This document shows, piece after piece, positions 16,346 through 23,954 of a stretch of DNA of 49,100 nucleotides. Numbering within the stretch: the stretch's first letter is position 1; every line of letters starts with the position of its first letter. Origin of the DNA: Oscillospiraceae bacterium (GTDB lineage: Bacteria > Bacillota > Clostridia > Oscillospirales > Oscillospiraceae); assembly GCA_902795345.1 (NCBI GenBank), contig CADBKO010000018.1:1-49100 (forward strand). Reading direction: 5' to 3'. A model generated the notes under the pieces. That model saw only the letters and a list, made by a program, of their open reading frames with translations, ran no database searches and had not been told where the DNA came from. The translations under genes were made by a program, and so were the position numbers.

Positions 16346-17347
16346 ATGATCAGCGGGAATTACACGGATCTCCCCAACGGATACCTGGAGACGATCAATA
16401 AGGGGATCGAGTATGTCCGGCGTCTCCGGGGCAGCATGACGTCCGGTATCGGTCCCCGTGGGGAAGCCGCCGCAAGGCTGAAGAATGAGATCGAGACAGC
16501 CGATGCCATCGTGATCGGAGCAGGCGCGGGGCTCTCCACCGCAGCCGGGTTCCGCTATGACGGAGAACGGTTTGATAAGTGGTTTTCCGATTTTTCCCGG
16601 GCCTATGGGATCAGGGATATGTATTCCGGAGGCTTCTATCCTTATCCGTCTAAGGAAATCTCCTGGGCCTTCTTTGCCCGGAATATCTATGTGAACCGGT
16701 ATTTGGATCCGCCGAAGCCGGTCTATGAGGAATTGTATGCCCTGGTAAAGGATAAGGACTATTTTGCGATCACGACCAATGTGGACCACTGCTTCCAAAA
16801 GGCCGGATTCGACAAAACGCGGCTCTTCTATACTCAGGGAGACTACGGCCTGTTCCAGAGCACGGATCCCGCGAACCGGAAAACATACGATAACGAAGAA
16901 TGGGTGGATCGGGCCATGGAAGCCCAGGGCTTCGTCCGGAATGAAAAGGGCCTGTTTGAAGCGCCGGAAAACGGCAGCGTCAAAATGGAGATCCCCACAG
17001 AACTGCTGCCCAAATGCCCGGATGACGGAAGGGACTTCACGATGAACCTGCGCTCCGACGATTCGTTTGTGGAAGATGAAGGCTGGCACAGGGCTTCGGC
17101 AGCGTATTCGGATTTCCTGAAGCGGCATCAAGGGCTCCATGTGCTGTTCCTGGAGATCGGCGTCGGGATGAATACCCCGGTCATCGTAAAATATCCTTTC
17201 TGGCAGATGACGAGCGAGAATCCGAAGGCCGTCTATGCCTGTCTCAATTTCAGCGAAGCCTATTGTCCCCAGCAAATCGAAAAGAGGTCCATCTGCATGG
17301 AGGGGGACTGCGCGGACATCATCAGCCGGCTTGCGCAAAGCAGGTGA
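16346..17347 (+). CDS. Sirtuin-like protein resembling class M (SirTM)
   Basis: A 333-residue NAD-dependent Sir2-fold protein. GAGAGLS (58-64) is the NAD phosphate loop and TTNVDH (143-148) is the TTNxD motif. The residue aligned with the usual catalytic His is Q164 in YTQGDYGLFQ. From memory, Gln here together with the GEYGLWQ-like context is typical of SirTM enzymes, which ADP-ribosylate lipoylated GcvH-like carriers. The four zinc cysteines are largely lost: QSTDPANR stands where CxxC is expected, and only one Cys remains in PKCPDDG. Residues 1-50 form an extra N-terminal extension. No macrodomain, GcvH-L or lipoate ligase gene is in this window. Confidence 0.75.
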   Translation: MISGNYTDLPNGYLETINKGIEYVRRLRGSMTSGIGPRGEAAARLKNEIETADAIVIGAGAGLSTAAGFRYDGERFDKWFSDFSRAYGIRDMYSGGFYPYPSKEISWAFFARNIYVNRYLDPPKPVYEELYALVKDKDYFAITTNVDHCFQKAGFDKTRLFYTQGDYGLFQSTDPANRKTYDNEEWVDRAMEAQGFVRNEKGLFEAPENGSVKMEIPTELLPKCPDDGRDFTMNLRSDDSFVEDEGWHRASAAYSDFLKRHQGLHVLFLEIGVGMNTPVIVKYPFWQMTSENPKAVYACLNFSEAYCPQQIEKRSICMEGDCADIISRLAQSR

Positions 17348-17360
17348 ATCCAGTTAAAAA

Positions 17361-17410
17361 CGGAGAGGCCGTTTGTCCTTCGACAGACGGCCTCTCCGCC
17401 CTTTATTTCT
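17361..17410 (+). terminator. Terminator after the sirtuin operon
   Basis: The CGGAGAGGCCGT stem pairs with 17387-17398. An inner TGTC/GACA extension and CTTC loop are present, followed by CCCTTTATTTCT. Confidence 0.85.
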
Positions 17411-17473
17411 CCCGTGCGCCCGGGTCATAAGTATCTTCCGGCCAAATGACCCGCAGCCCTGCGGCGGCGCGGA

Positions 17474-18022
17474 TCATCCAAGCCGCTCGTCATACACCGC
17501 CCTGGCGCCGCCGACGTATTTCGGCCTTGTGCGTGCGGCGATCAGGATCGCTTCTCCGATATGATTGAAGGACAGCCGCACCGGTACGGCCACCCTTTTC
17601 AGGTGCATGCCGATGAGGGTGCCGCCGATATCCAGCCCCGCCTCCGCCCGGACCGTCTCCACAAGGACGGGATGCTCAAAGCCCCTGTAAGCCGCGGTAG
17701 CGAAGGAACCGCCCGCCTTCGGCTGGGGAATGGCGTTCACGATCTCAAGGCAGTGAGCTTCGGCGTAGGCTGCTTCCACCACAAGGGAGCGGTTCAGATG
17801 CTCGCAGCACTGGGCCGCAAGGAAGATGCCCTTCTCCCTGAGAACGCCGTAGATCCCCGAGAATACCTCTTCCGCTGTCTCGGGCCTGGAATCCGTGCCG
17901 ATTTTGGAGCCGGTGATCTCGCTGGAGGAGCATCCCACCACCAGAAGATCGCCTTTTTGCAGCTTTGCCGCGGCCAGAAGCTCCTCTGCCGCCTGTTTTG
18001 CCTGTTCGTAAAGGGTTTTCAT
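17474..18022 (-). CDS. UPF0340 / TIGR01440 (YwlG-like) family protein
   Basis: The 182-residue protein has typical full family length. Recognisable blocks are the N-terminal YEQAKQAAEELLAAAKLQKGDLLVVGCSSSEI-GSKIG, the QCCEHLNRSLVVE block and the C-terminal DIGGTLIGMHLKRVAVPVR. The family is conserved in Firmicutes but its biochemical role is unknown. The start ATG 18022 has AAAGGACAGG upstream. Longer upstream extensions in the same frame contain low-complexity Arg-rich sequence and are rejected. Confidence 0.85.
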   Translation of the reverse strand: MKTLYEQAKQAAEELLAAAKLQKGDLLVVGCSSSEITGSKIGTDSRPETAEEVFSGIYGVLREKGIFLAAQCCEHLNRSLVVEAAYAEAHCLEIVNAIPQPKAGGSFATAAYRGFEHPVLVETVRAEAGLDIGGTLIGMHLKRVAVPVRLSFNHIGEAILIAARTRPKYVGGARAVYDERLG

Positions 18023-18391
18023 TCTGCCTGTCCTTTCCCGAAGACGCCGGGCCCGTGTGGTCATTTCGCGGCCAGGAACTTCGGTAAGAAAATGTACGCC
18101 TGCCGCGCCCGCGCTCTGCACCGGCTTCAGCCGCGCTTGCCTGCCGCTCCGCAGGACCCAATATTTGCCGTCCGTTTCGGGCCGCCTGCCCGTCCGCATC
18201 CACAGTAGCATTTGCCGTCTCGATAGTCAAGGGCCTGGCTCCGGCATCTGACTTCGCCATCCCGTTTGCTTATCTGCCAGAGCATCTTTTGCCCGCAGGG
18301 AGCAGCCAGACAGGGGATATTCTTTCAGCTGAAAATCATCGCCCGAAACCCCGGATCTCGCTGCGCTTGGCTACCATGCTTCATCCGCTTA

Positions 18392-18429
18392 GATCAGGAG
18401 CCCCGCGCTGCGGCGCAGGGCTCCTGATC
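18392..18429. terminator. Strong hairpin downstream of the DUF2325 gene
   Basis: GATCAGGAGCCC pairs perfectly with GGGCTCCTGATC, and the inner GC-rich segment continues the stem imperfectly. It ends the DUF2325 transcript region (minus strand), though no clear T-run follows. The rest of the 18023-18494 gap shows no gene. Confidence 0.5.
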
Positions 18430-18494
18430 CGTATCGTGAAAGGAGTAAAGAAAGTGGTAGCAAACAGGATCCTTCAGTGGAGAACAGCATCCGT

Positions 18495-18782
18495 TCAGGC
18501 TTTTGCGTGGGCCTCCATGATGCCCCGCAGGGCCTCCCCGGAGCTGGTATGGGAGCGGACGATCTTCGTGGTGACGCTGTCCCCCAGTTCGCTGAGGGCA
18601 TAGCGGAGCATTTTATGGGACATGGTGCTTGTAAACAGAACCAGCAGGTCCGGGCTGCCCATGGCGCCCCGCAAGCCGCCGGCCATCTGGGTAAAGACCT
18701 TGGCCTTGCAGCCGTATTCCCTGCATATATCCTTGTACTGCCGCACCATACGGTCATGACCGCCGACGATCACAACGCTCAT
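18495..18782 (-). CDS. DUF2325 domain protein
   Basis: A 95-residue protein covering one DUF2325 domain. MSVVIVGGHDRMVRQYKDICREYGCKAKVFTQ is the Rossmann-like start, and DLLVLFTSTMSHKML is the middle strand region with conserved Ser and His. Function is not established. In Firmicutes such proteins often sit in iron or redox regulons. Here the promoter carries a metalloregulator box and the gene is divergent from the DtxR-family gene, so it belongs to the same regulon. AAGGAGCGGATAAA precedes the ATG. Confidence 0.8.
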   Translation of the reverse strand: MSVVIVGGHDRMVRQYKDICREYGCKAKVFTQMAGGLRGAMGSPDLLVLFTSTMSHKMLRYALSELGDSVTTKIVRSHTSSGEALRGIMEAHAKA

Positions 18783-18805
18783 TTTATCCGCTCCTTCTCA
18801 GGCGG

Positions 18806-18821
18806 GTTAGCAATTGCTAAC
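18806..18821. promoter_or_regulatory. Metalloregulator box 4 (perfect palindrome)
   Basis: GTTAGCAATTGCTAAC, a perfect 16-bp palindrome 23 bp upstream of the DUF2325 start. It is the best single copy of the box in the window. Confidence 0.75.
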
Positions 18822-18869
18822 GCTCCTTCCAAATAATAAGCGCCCGGATTGGCGCCGCTGTATGCATCG

Positions 18870-18885
18870 GTTAGCTTATGCTTAC
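18870..18885. promoter_or_regulatory. Metalloregulator box 5 (on the DUF2325 -10)
   Basis: GTTAGCTTATGCTTAC, with one arm mismatch, overlaps the -10 of the minus-strand promoter. Confidence 0.6.
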
Positions 18886-18912
18886 CATATCAGAACGGAA
18901 GCCTCCTGTCAA
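18884..18912 (-). promoter_or_regulatory. Promoter of the DUF2325 gene
   Basis: On the minus strand: perfect TTGACA (18912-18907), a 17-bp spacer, then TATGGT (18889-18884), overlapped by box 5. Confidence 0.65.
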
Positions 18913-18968
18913 GAAGCAAATCTCTTTAAAACTCGGATTTTTTGCAGGTAGAAAATTCCAAAAGGCTC

Positions 18969-18997
18969 TTGACAAGTTAGCGGCGGATAACTATAAT
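18969..18997 (+). promoter_or_regulatory. Metal-regulated promoter of the DtxR-family operon
   Basis: Perfect TTGACA and TATAAT with a 17-bp spacer. It is nearly identical to the feo promoter, including CCAAAAGG upstream and TGGC downstream. Confidence 0.85.
18976..18991 (+). promoter_or_regulatory. Metalloregulator box 6 (promoter spacer)
   Basis: GTTAGCGGCGGATAAC, same position within the promoter as box 1. Confidence 0.65.
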
Positions 18998-19007
18998 GGC
19001 CTCGAAA

Positions 19008-19023
19008 GTTAGCAGAAACTAAC
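19008..19023 (+). promoter_or_regulatory. Metalloregulator box 7 (transcript start region)
   Basis: GTTAGCAGAAACTAAC, 10 bp after the -10, matching the placement of box 2 at feoA. Confidence 0.7.
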
Positions 19024-19159
19024 CGAACGGAATGGGATCAGCCCGCCCCGTTATCATCAGGGAAGACCAATTAAATAATCGGAAACGCCCATCAGCCCGC
19101 CTTGTTCACCAGCCGCAGTTTCATGGGCGTTTACCCCGACGGAAGGAGGGTACAGACCG

Positions 19160-19546
19160 GTGAAGCTCAACCGCTCCGGAGAAGACTATTTAAAGACGAT
19201 CCTGATCCTGGAGGAGCAAAACGGATCCGTCCGTTCCGTGGATATAGCGGAACGCCTGCATTTCAGCAAGCCCAGCGTCAGCAAGGCCATCAAGCTGCTG
19301 CAGGATGGCGGATATTTGGAAATGGACCCGGAGAAGCGCCTTCATCTGACCGTTCTCGGCAAAACGGCTGCGGAAGCGGTGTATGAAAAACACGCTGTTT
19401 TGGTGAAAGCGCTGCTCGCCATAGGGGTCACGTCGGAGACTGCGGAAAAGGACGCCTGCGAGATCGAGCACGCCATCAGCGAGGAGGCTTTTCTTCAAAT
19501 CAAGGCCTTTCTTTCCCGCTGGGGCAGCGTGCGTGATCCGGCATAA
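19160..19546 (+). CDS. DtxR/MntR-family metalloregulator
   Basis: The 128-residue regulator has an N-terminal winged helix (RSGEDYLKTILILEEQNGSVRSVDIAERLHFSKPSVSKAIKLLQDGGYLEM). A metal-binding dimerisation region follows (LTVLGKTAAEAVYEKHAVLVKALLAIGVTSETAEKDACEIEHAISEEAF). EKH, C and EIEH are the likely metal ligands, as in MntR/DtxR. It lacks the C-terminal SH3 domain, so it is of the short MntR/IdeR-like type. The start is GTG 19160 with GGAGGG upstream. Its own promoter carries two boxes, and the same boxes cover feoA, feoB and the DUF2325 gene. It is therefore the likely iron- or manganese-responsive repressor of these genes. Metal specificity is not readable from the sequence. Confidence 0.88.
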   Translation: MKLNRSGEDYLKTILILEEQNGSVRSVDIAERLHFSKPSVSKAIKLLQDGGYLEMDPEKRLHLTVLGKTAAEAVYEKHAVLVKALLAIGVTSETAEKDACEIEHAISEEAFLQIKAFLSRWGSVRDPA

Positions 19547-19549
19547 AGG

Positions 19550-20338
19550 ATGATGAAAGTGAGCGCGTCAGTATGGGGGCTCCTGATCCCATTCCTGGGC
19601 ACGGCGGCGGGTTCAGCCTGTGTGTTCTTCCTTCGGAGAAGCCTCAGCGACGCTCTCCGGCGCTCCCTCACCGGCTTCGCCGCCGGGGTAATGACAGCCG
19701 CCTCCGTCTGGAGTCTGATCGTCCCGGCTATCGAGCAAGCCTCCGGCATGGGGCGTTGGGCATTCCTGCCCGCCTTTATCGGCTTCTGGTGCGGTATTCT
19801 CTTTCTTCTGCTGCTGGACCGGCTGGTCCCCCATCTTCATGCGGGGGCAGAGCAGGCGGAGGGGCCGAAAAGCCGCCTGAAGCGTACCACCATGATGGTG
19901 CTGGCCGTGACGCTTCACAACATCCCGGAAGGGATGGCGGTGGGCATCGTCTATGCCGGCGTGCGCAGCGGTTCGGCGCTGATCACGGCCGGCGGCGCCC
20001 TCTCCCTGGCCCTGGGCATTGCCATTCAGAATTTTCCCGAGGGGGCGATCATCTCTCTGCCCCTCTGCGCGGAGGGAAAAAGTAAGGCAGCCTCTTTCGG
20101 CCTGGGCGTCCTCTCCGGGGTGGTGGAGCCGGTTTTCGGGCTGCTGACGCTTCTGGCCGCCGGGATCATCGGCCCCGCCATGCCTTATCTTCTCTCCTTC
20201 GCAGCGGGAGCCATGCTCTATGTGGTGGTGGAGGAGCTGATCCCGGAGATGAGCGCCGGGGAACATTCCAATATCGGCACGGTGTTCTTCGCCGTGGGCT
20301 TCAGCATCATGATGGCCCTGGACGTCGCCCTGGGATGA
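19550..20338 (+). CDS. ZIP-family metal transporter (ZupT-like)
   Basis: A 262-residue protein with about eight membrane segments. The metal-site helices are clear: VTLHNIPEGMAVGIVYAG (helix 4) and IAIQNFPEGAIISLPL (helix 5), the latter with N and E but Gln in place of a common His. A short His/Glu-containing loop follows segment 3 (VPHLHAGAEQAEG). ZIP proteins import divalent metals such as zinc, iron or manganese. It begins 3 bp after the regulator stop and shares its metal-controlled promoter. Confidence 0.9.
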   Translation: MMKVSASVWGLLIPFLGTAAGSACVFFLRRSLSDALRRSLTGFAAGVMTAASVWSLIVPAIEQASGMGRWAFLPAFIGFWCGILFLLLLDRLVPHLHAGAEQAEGPKSRLKRTTMMVLAVTLHNIPEGMAVGIVYAGVRSGSALITAGGALSLALGIAIQNFPEGAIISLPLCAEGKSKAASFGLGVLSGVVEPVFGLLTLLAAGIIGPAMPYLLSFAAGAMLYVVVEELIPEMSAGEHSNIGTVFFAVGFSIMMALDVALG

Positions 20339-20396
20339 AAAGAATAGACGAATAAGCAAATAAGCAAAACAGAATCAAAATAGGAGGAAAAAGAAA

Positions 20397-20663
20397 ATGA
20401 CGACTTACGGAAAAATCGCGCTGTTTGTGGGCGGGACCCTTTTTGGCTCCGCGGGCTTCAAGCTGCTTAGTAGCAAGGACGCCAAAAAGGCATATGCCCA
20501 GGTGACCGCCGCCGCTCTTCGCTGCAAGGATGAGGTCATGCGGAATGTGGAGCTGGTACAGGAGGGATGCAGCGATATCCTGGCCGACGCGAAGGAGATC
20601 AATGCAAGGCGGGAAAAGGAAGCCGCGCCGGAGATCATCGAAACCGAAGTGAGCGGGCAATGA
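20397..20663 (+). CDS. DUF6110 family protein
   Basis: The 88-residue protein has an N-terminal hydrophobic segment (KIALFVGGTLFGSAGFKLL, 6-24). A helical, charged C-terminal part follows (AKKAYAQVTAAALRCKDEVMRNVELVQEGCSDILADAKEI). This layout matches DUF6110, small proteins that precede P1B ATPases in Firmicutes. It may form an accessory membrane subunit; function unknown. TAGGAGGAAAAAGAAA precedes the ATG. The stop overlaps the start of the ATPase gene (ATGA). Confidence 0.75.
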   Translation: MTTYGKIALFVGGTLFGSAGFKLLSSKDAKKAYAQVTAAALRCKDEVMRNVELVQEGCSDILADAKEINARREKEAAPEIIETEVSGQ

Positions 20664-22759
20664 GGTTCCTTATCCTCCATGAAAGCCCGGGCAGGATGCG
20701 TCTCAAGGCCGAGCTCCGGCAGATGACCCTCCGCCAGGCGGACCTGCTGGACGCCTGGCTCCGGGAGCAGGCAGGCGTGGAGCAGGTAACGGTCCATGAA
20801 CGCACCTGCGGCGTGACCGTTCTCTATCGGGGAGACCGCAGCGGACTTTGCGCGGCCCTGGCGGGCTTCAGCTGGGAAAAGGCAGAGCGATCCCTGGGCC
20901 CGGAGGAACACAGCAGCCGGGCCATGAACCGGGAATACAAGGAAAAGCTGGTCATGCTGGCGGTGCGGCACTATGCCAGGCGTCTGCTGCTGCCCGCTCC
21001 TTTGCGCCGCGCTCTGAGCATCTGGCAGGCCATCCCCCGCATCCTCCGGGCCTTGCAGACTGCGGTAAAGGGCAAGCTCACCGTGGACGTGCTGGACGGG
21101 GTGGCCATCGGCGTTTCCCTGCTCACCCGGGACTATGCCACGGCGGGCTCCGTGGGCTTTTTGCTGCGGCTGGGAGAGATCCTGGACGAATGGACCCACA
21201 AGAAATCCGTGGACGACCTGGCCAGGAGCATGGCCCTCCAGGTGGACCGGGTCTGGCTGCTGGACGAAGATGGGAACCAGAAAAGCGTGCCCCTGGCGCA
21301 GGTCTCGCCCGGGGACCGGATCATCGTGCATACGGGCCACGTCCTGCCCCTGGACGGGGTCCTGGAGGCGGGCGACGTGATGCTGAACCAGGCCTCCCTC
21401 ACGGGGGAGAGCGTCCCCGTGGCCAAGCGGCCGGGCGCGGCGGTCTATGCCGGGAGCGTGGTGGAGGAGGGCAACTGTATCCTGCGGGTGACCGGCGTCA
21501 GCGGGGAGAGCCGCTATGACCGGATCGTCCGCATGATCGAGGATTCCCAGCGGTTGAAATCCGGGGTGGAAAGCCGGGCGGGACGCCTGGCGGACAAGCT
21601 GGTGCCCTGGTGTCTGGGCGGCAGCCTCCTCACCTGGCTGGTGACGGGAAACACCGCGAGGGCGGTCAGCGTGCTGATGGTGGACTTTTCCTGCGCCCTG
21701 AAGCTCTCCATGCCCCTCAGCGTCCTGTCCGCCATGCGGGAAGCCGGGCGGCACCGGGTCACGGTGAAGGGCGGCAAATACATGGAGAAGGTCAGCGAGG
21801 CGGACACGGTCATCTTCGACAAGACCGGCACCCTCACCCGCGCCTGCCCCACCCTGCGGGAGGTGGTCGCCTTTCACGGGGAGGACGAGAAGGAGATGCT
21901 GCGCTTCGCCGCCTGCCTGGAGGAGCATTTTCCCCATTCCGTGGCCAACGCAGTGGTGCGCGCCGCCCTGGACCGGGGCCTGGACCACAGCGAGATGCAC
22001 AGCGAGGTGGAATATGTGGTGGCCCACGGCATCGCCACGAAGATCGACGGAAAACGGGCCGCCATCGGCAGCAGCCACTTCATCTTTGAGGACGAAGGCG
22101 CGGCGATCCTGCCGGAGGACCGGGAACGGTTCGAAGCTCTCTCCCCGGCCTGTTCCTGGCTCTATCTCGCCATCGACGGAGTCCTGTCCGCTGCCATCGG
22201 CATTTCCGACCCGTTGCGGCCGGAGGCGAAAAGCGCCCTGGCCGCCCTCCATGACGCCGGGATCGACAAGGCGGTGATGCTCACGGGGGACAGCCGCAGC
22301 ACCGCCGCGGCCATCGCCTCCGAGTTGGGCATCGACGACTACCGTGCGGAGGTGCTGCCGGAGGACAAGGCCGACTACATCCGCTCTGAGCAGGCTTCCG
22401 GCCGGACGGTGCTCATGATCGGGGACGGCATCAACGACACCCCCGCTCTCTCCCTGGCGGACGTGGGAATCGCCGTGGGCTCCGGGGCCGTCATTGCCCG
22501 GGAGGTGGCGGATGTGACCATCGCGGCAGAGGACCTGCACGAGCTGGTGTGGCTCAAACGGCTCTCCGACGCTCTGATGAGCCGTATCCACCGGAATTAC
22601 CGCTTTGTCATGGGCTTCAACGGGGCGCTGATCCTGCTGGGGGCCTTCGGGCTCCTGCCCCCCGCCGTGAGCGCCCTCATGCACAATGCTTCCACGCTGC
22701 TGCTCAGCATGAATTGTCTCACCGATCTATTGGAGGAAAATGAGCATGAAATTTCATAA
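20660..22759 (+). CDS. P1B-type heavy-metal ATPase with non-CPC motif
   Basis: The 699-residue transporter has the phosphorylation loop DKTGTLT (D387), TGES actuator loop, GDGINDTPAL hinge and a HFPHSVANAVV sequence in place of the usual SEHPLA. The ion-path motif normally read CPC, SPC or TPC is FSCALKLSMP here (C345), so both the first Cys and the Pro before the second Cys are missing. Residues 1-75 form a divergent HMA-like domain without CxxC. ATPases of this general kind, such as the mycobacterial CtpC group, are linked to manganese or zinc export, but metal choice here is uncertain. The gene overlaps the DUF6110 gene by 4 nt. Confidence 0.88.
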   Translation: MRFLILHESPGRMRLKAELRQMTLRQADLLDAWLREQAGVEQVTVHERTCGVTVLYRGDRSGLCAALAGFSWEKAERSLGPEEHSSRAMNREYKEKLVMLAVRHYARRLLLPAPLRRALSIWQAIPRILRALQTAVKGKLTVDVLDGVAIGVSLLTRDYATAGSVGFLLRLGEILDEWTHKKSVDDLARSMALQVDRVWLLDEDGNQKSVPLAQVSPGDRIIVHTGHVLPLDGVLEAGDVMLNQASLTGESVPVAKRPGAAVYAGSVVEEGNCILRVTGVSGESRYDRIVRMIEDSQRLKSGVESRAGRLADKLVPWCLGGSLLTWLVTGNTARAVSVLMVDFSCALKLSMPLSVLSAMREAGRHRVTVKGGKYMEKVSEADTVIFDKTGTLTRACPTLREVVAFHGEDEKEMLRFAACLEEHFPHSVANAVVRAALDRGLDHSEMHSEVEYVVAHGIATKIDGKRAAIGSSHFIFEDEGAAILPEDRERFEALSPACSWLYLAIDGVLSAAIGISDPLRPEAKSALAALHDAGIDKAVMLTGDSRSTAAAIASELGIDDYRAEVLPEDKADYIRSEQASGRTVLMIGDGINDTPALSLADVGIAVGSGAVIAREVADVTIAAEDLHELVWLKRLSDALMSRIHRNYRFVMGFNGALILLGAFGLLPPAVSALMHNASTLLLSMNCLTDLLEENEHEIS

Positions 22760-22826
22760 GATTTTTGCCTGGGCCGCCGTGGCCTGCTTCATCCTGGCCA
22801 TGATCACCGGCTATTGCCGCAAGTGA
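22746..22826 (+). CDS. Tiny single-TM protein following the ATPase
   Basis: A 26-residue peptide: MKFHKIFAWAAV, then a hydrophobic stretch and a TGYCRK end. The nearby ATG at 22740 is only 3 nt from GGAGG, while ATG 22746 is 9 nt away, so the latter was chosen. Similar tiny MKxHKxxAY...TGYKxK proteins occur next to P1B ATPases in Firmicutes (possibly DUF6219; this name is from memory). It overlaps the ATPase 3' end by 14 nt. Confidence 0.6.
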   Translation: MKFHKIFAWAAVACFILAMITGYCRK

Positions 22827-22856
22827 GCGGTCCTATTCCAGGGGAGGGATACCGGC

Positions 22857-23111
22857 ATGTTCAAAACGACGTTGAAGATCGAAGGAATGTCCTGCGGCAT
22901 GTGTGAAGCGCACATCTGCGACACGATCCGCAAGGCTTTCCCCGACGCGAAAAAAGTCTCAGCATCTCACGGGAAGGGCAGGGCATCCTTTCTCTCGGAA
23001 AGCAAGGTCCCGGAGGCGCAGCTGAAGGCCGCCATCGACGCCACGGGGTATACCTGTCTCTCCGTGGAAACGGCCCCTTATGAAAAGAAGGGCCTGTTCA
23101 GCCGCAAATGA
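22857..23111 (+). CDS. HMA-domain metal-binding protein
   Basis: An 84-residue soluble protein of the CopZ-like ferredoxin fold. The metal motif is GMSCGMCEAHI (residues 10-20, CxxC). The beta-alpha-beta order is visible (TTLKIEG, ICDTIRKAFPDAKKV, GRASFL, LKAAIDATGYTCL). A C-terminal KKGLFSRK tail is added. It probably delivers metal to, or takes it from, the ATPase encoded just upstream, which lacks its own CxxC domain. This is the last gene of the metal operon. Confidence 0.85.
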   Translation: MFKTTLKIEGMSCGMCEAHICDTIRKAFPDAKKVSASHGKGRASFLSESKVPEAQLKAAIDATGYTCLSVETAPYEKKGLFSRK

Positions 23112-23162
23112 GGACACAGATAAAAATGCAGGAAAGAATCCACTATGAAAGGCAGGAGATCC

Positions 23163-23951
23163 ATGAAGCCCGACTATAAAAACTGGCTGCCCAAGGGCAT
23201 GGTGCTGACCGGCGTGCTGATCACCGCATTATGCCTGATCCTGTTTATTCTTTTCGGTTTGACCGGCCTTGTGTCCGGGACGCTGAAAACCGTACTGTTC
23301 ATCCTGTTCCTCCTGGGAACGCTGGCGGGCCTTGTGGTCTCCATCTGGATGATCCTCATGTACCGCGCTTTCTCCTATAACGGCACGCGGCAGATGTCAA
23401 AGCAGATCATCCAAGGCATCGCGGAGCAGGTGAGGCTCCCGGAGGGCGGCAAAGGCCTGGACGTGGGCTGCGGCAGCGGGGCCCTGGCCATCGCCTGCGC
23501 GAAGCGCAATCCCAAGGCCGCCTTCCTGGGCATCGACCGCTGGGGCAAGGAATACGCTTCCTTCAACAAGCCCCTGTGTGAACGCAACGCCAGGGCGGAG
23601 GGCGCAGGCAACGTGCGCTTTGACCGGGGAGACGCCACAGCCCTGGATTTCCCCGACGAGAGCTTTGACGCGGTGGTAAGCAACTACGTTTACCACAATA
23701 TCCCCGTAAAGGACCGGCAGGCGATCCTGATGGAAACGCTGCGGGTGTTGAAAAAGGGCGGCGTTTTTGCGCTGCACGACATCTTCTCCCAAGCCAAGTA
23801 CGGGGATATGCAGGCCTTTGTCCGAAAGCTGAAGGAAATGGGCTACAAAAAGGTCGAGCTGATCGACACCACAAAGGGAAAATTCATGACACCCTGGGAA
23901 AGTAAATGGATGGGGCTGTCCGGCTCCGGGCTGCTGATCGGAAGGAAATAG
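23163..23951 (+). CDS. Membrane-anchored SAM-dependent methyltransferase
   Basis: A 262-residue protein. Residues 12-34 and 41-66 form two membrane segments, followed by a class I methyltransferase domain with LDVGCGSGALAIACA as the SAM loop. Later motifs are DRGDATALDFPDESFDAVVSNYVYHNI and LRVLKKGGVFALHDIF. The start at 23163 has AGGAG 4 nt upstream; the ATG at 23145 is in frame but has no such site. Substrate unknown. The next methyltransferase gene starts 3 bp after the stop. Confidence 0.82.
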   Translation: MKPDYKNWLPKGMVLTGVLITALCLILFILFGLTGLVSGTLKTVLFILFLLGTLAGLVVSIWMILMYRAFSYNGTRQMSKQIIQGIAEQVRLPEGGKGLDVGCGSGALAIACAKRNPKAAFLGIDRWGKEYASFNKPLCERNARAEGAGNVRFDRGDATALDFPDESFDAVVSNYVYHNIPVKDRQAILMETLRVLKKGGVFALHDIFSQAKYGDMQAFVRKLKEMGYKKVELIDTTKGKFMTPWESKWMGLSGSGLLIGRK

Positions 23952-23954
23952 AAT

